The position numbers were made by a program, and so were the translations under genes. The notes below the pieces were generated by a model. That model had not been told where the DNA came from. It made no database searches and worked only from the letters and a program-made list of their open reading frames with translations. From NCBI GenBank assembly GCA_028023455.1, contig JAQFVV010013389.1, forward strand, positions 1 to 64,000: a stretch of 64,000 nt of DNA, written 5' to 3'. Below, in pieces: positions 63,419-64,000 of the stretch (the stretch's first letter is position 1; each line of letters starts with the position of its first letter). Origin of the DNA: Epiperipatus broadwayi. Lineage: Eukaryota > Onychophora > Udeonychophora > Euonychophora > Peripatidae.

Positions 63419-64000
63419 GTATCAGCATTTATTTATTTATTTTTTATAATTTTTTTTTTACTTTATATGTAATAATTTATATAAAATCAACATGAAGCAC
63501 TATCAAGTCTTTAAAATACCATCTACAAATTTTATATTATTTTATCTGTTGCTATATTGATGAAAAAATCAAATTCATCTCTGCAGGACATCAGTTTTGA
63601 GCTGATTTTTTATTTAAATACCATGAATATATTATGATATTAATGGAATTTTTTTTCTCGCCTGGCAATTGAATAAGGGAAATTGTGTCCTGCAGAGATT
63701 GATTCAAATTTTTTATGATATGGAGCAGCAGATAAAATTTAAAAATTATAGCTTTCACTTCAAAGATTTGATATTATTCATATATTTGCAGTGCCATTGT
63801 TTGTTTATTATATATATATAATAAGTACATAAGATGCTATGCTCAGGCTATTGATGGCTCCCATGGATTGCAGATCAATCTGGAGATCAACTTTGAAAAC
63901 AAATAGCGCCTAACCACAAGTATCTCATGCTGCCTTGTAAAATAATGTTAATTCATCAAAGCTAAGTAGTGTTTCTGATAGAAATATTTTTTCTATCTCC
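63419..64000 (+). other. Start of the next IFT172 intron
   Basis: Contains a MITE-like element at 63527-63745; the last 250 bases show no exon or recognised repeat. Confidence 0.65.
63527..63745. repeat. MITE-like foldback, about 60-bp inverted ends
   Basis: ATCTCTGCAGGACA near 63577-63591 pairs with TGTCCTGCAGAGAT near 63686-63699. The outer parts (ATTTTATCTG side and its complement around 63735) continue the pairing for about 60 bp per side. No coding content. Confidence 0.75.

Noticed and set aside
1-64000. CRISPR arrays, rRNA, intact tRNA genes, bacterial operons
   Set aside because: None seen; the sequence is eukaryotic with spliceosomal introns.

Overview
The window is a very AT-rich piece of an invertebrate animal genome. 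It has spliced genes with GT-AG introns, long retroelement-filled introns, and no bacterial-type operons. It carries one host gene, on the + strand: the central part of IFT172, the largest subunit of the intraflagellar transport B complex, which builds and maintains cilia. Eighteen consecutive exons (1545 to 63418) keep reading frame across every junction. They give 617 codons plus two bases, covering the end of the second WD40 propeller and a long run of the TPR-like solenoid. Both gene ends lie outside the window. I could not place the species. Ty3/gypsy elements related to the K02A2.6-like family, two non-LTR elements and a Penelope-like element fit many invertebrates; an arthropod such as a chelicerate is only a guess.

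Layout: 1-1544 end of an upstream intron; 1545-5337 five exons; 5338-15577 a 10.2 kb intron with a minus-strand gypsy remnant (about 8430-11870), a second gypsy remnant on + (about 12905-15120) and several small repeats; 15578-21867 six exons, with a LINE remnant (17240-17665) and a perfect foldback element (18453-18835) between them; 21868-30570 an 8.7 kb intron with a minus-strand LINE (about 23990-25130) and a GC-richer block (26690-28260); 30571-37056 four exons; 37057-45065 an 8 kb intron with three foldback elements in a row and a Penelope-like element (about 43660-44585); 45066-45201 one exon; 45202-56316 an 11.1 kb intron with an LTR-to-LTR gypsy element (about 45583-50610) and a second GC-richer block (52330-53600); 56317-56433 one exon; 56434-63275 an intron with an internally deleted gypsy element (60277 to about 61800); 63276-63418 the last exon in view.

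The most interesting observation is a dispersed short-element family (about ten copies or fragments in these introns). Its conserved core folds as a type I hammerhead-like ribozyme: CTGATGA, stem II, GAAA, a 2-bp stem III, GTC, and an interrupted stem I. Stems I and II show compensatory changes between copies. Two copies have clear 11-13 bp target-site duplications, one of them inside a gypsy gag, and one copy is a perfect 84-bp-armed foldback. Diverged copies of the same family lie on both sides of the Penelope-like element. This suggests that the family derives from Penelope-like terminal repeats, which are known carriers of hammerhead ribozymes. All transposon genes seen here are broken; only IFT172 appears to be a functional protein gene.
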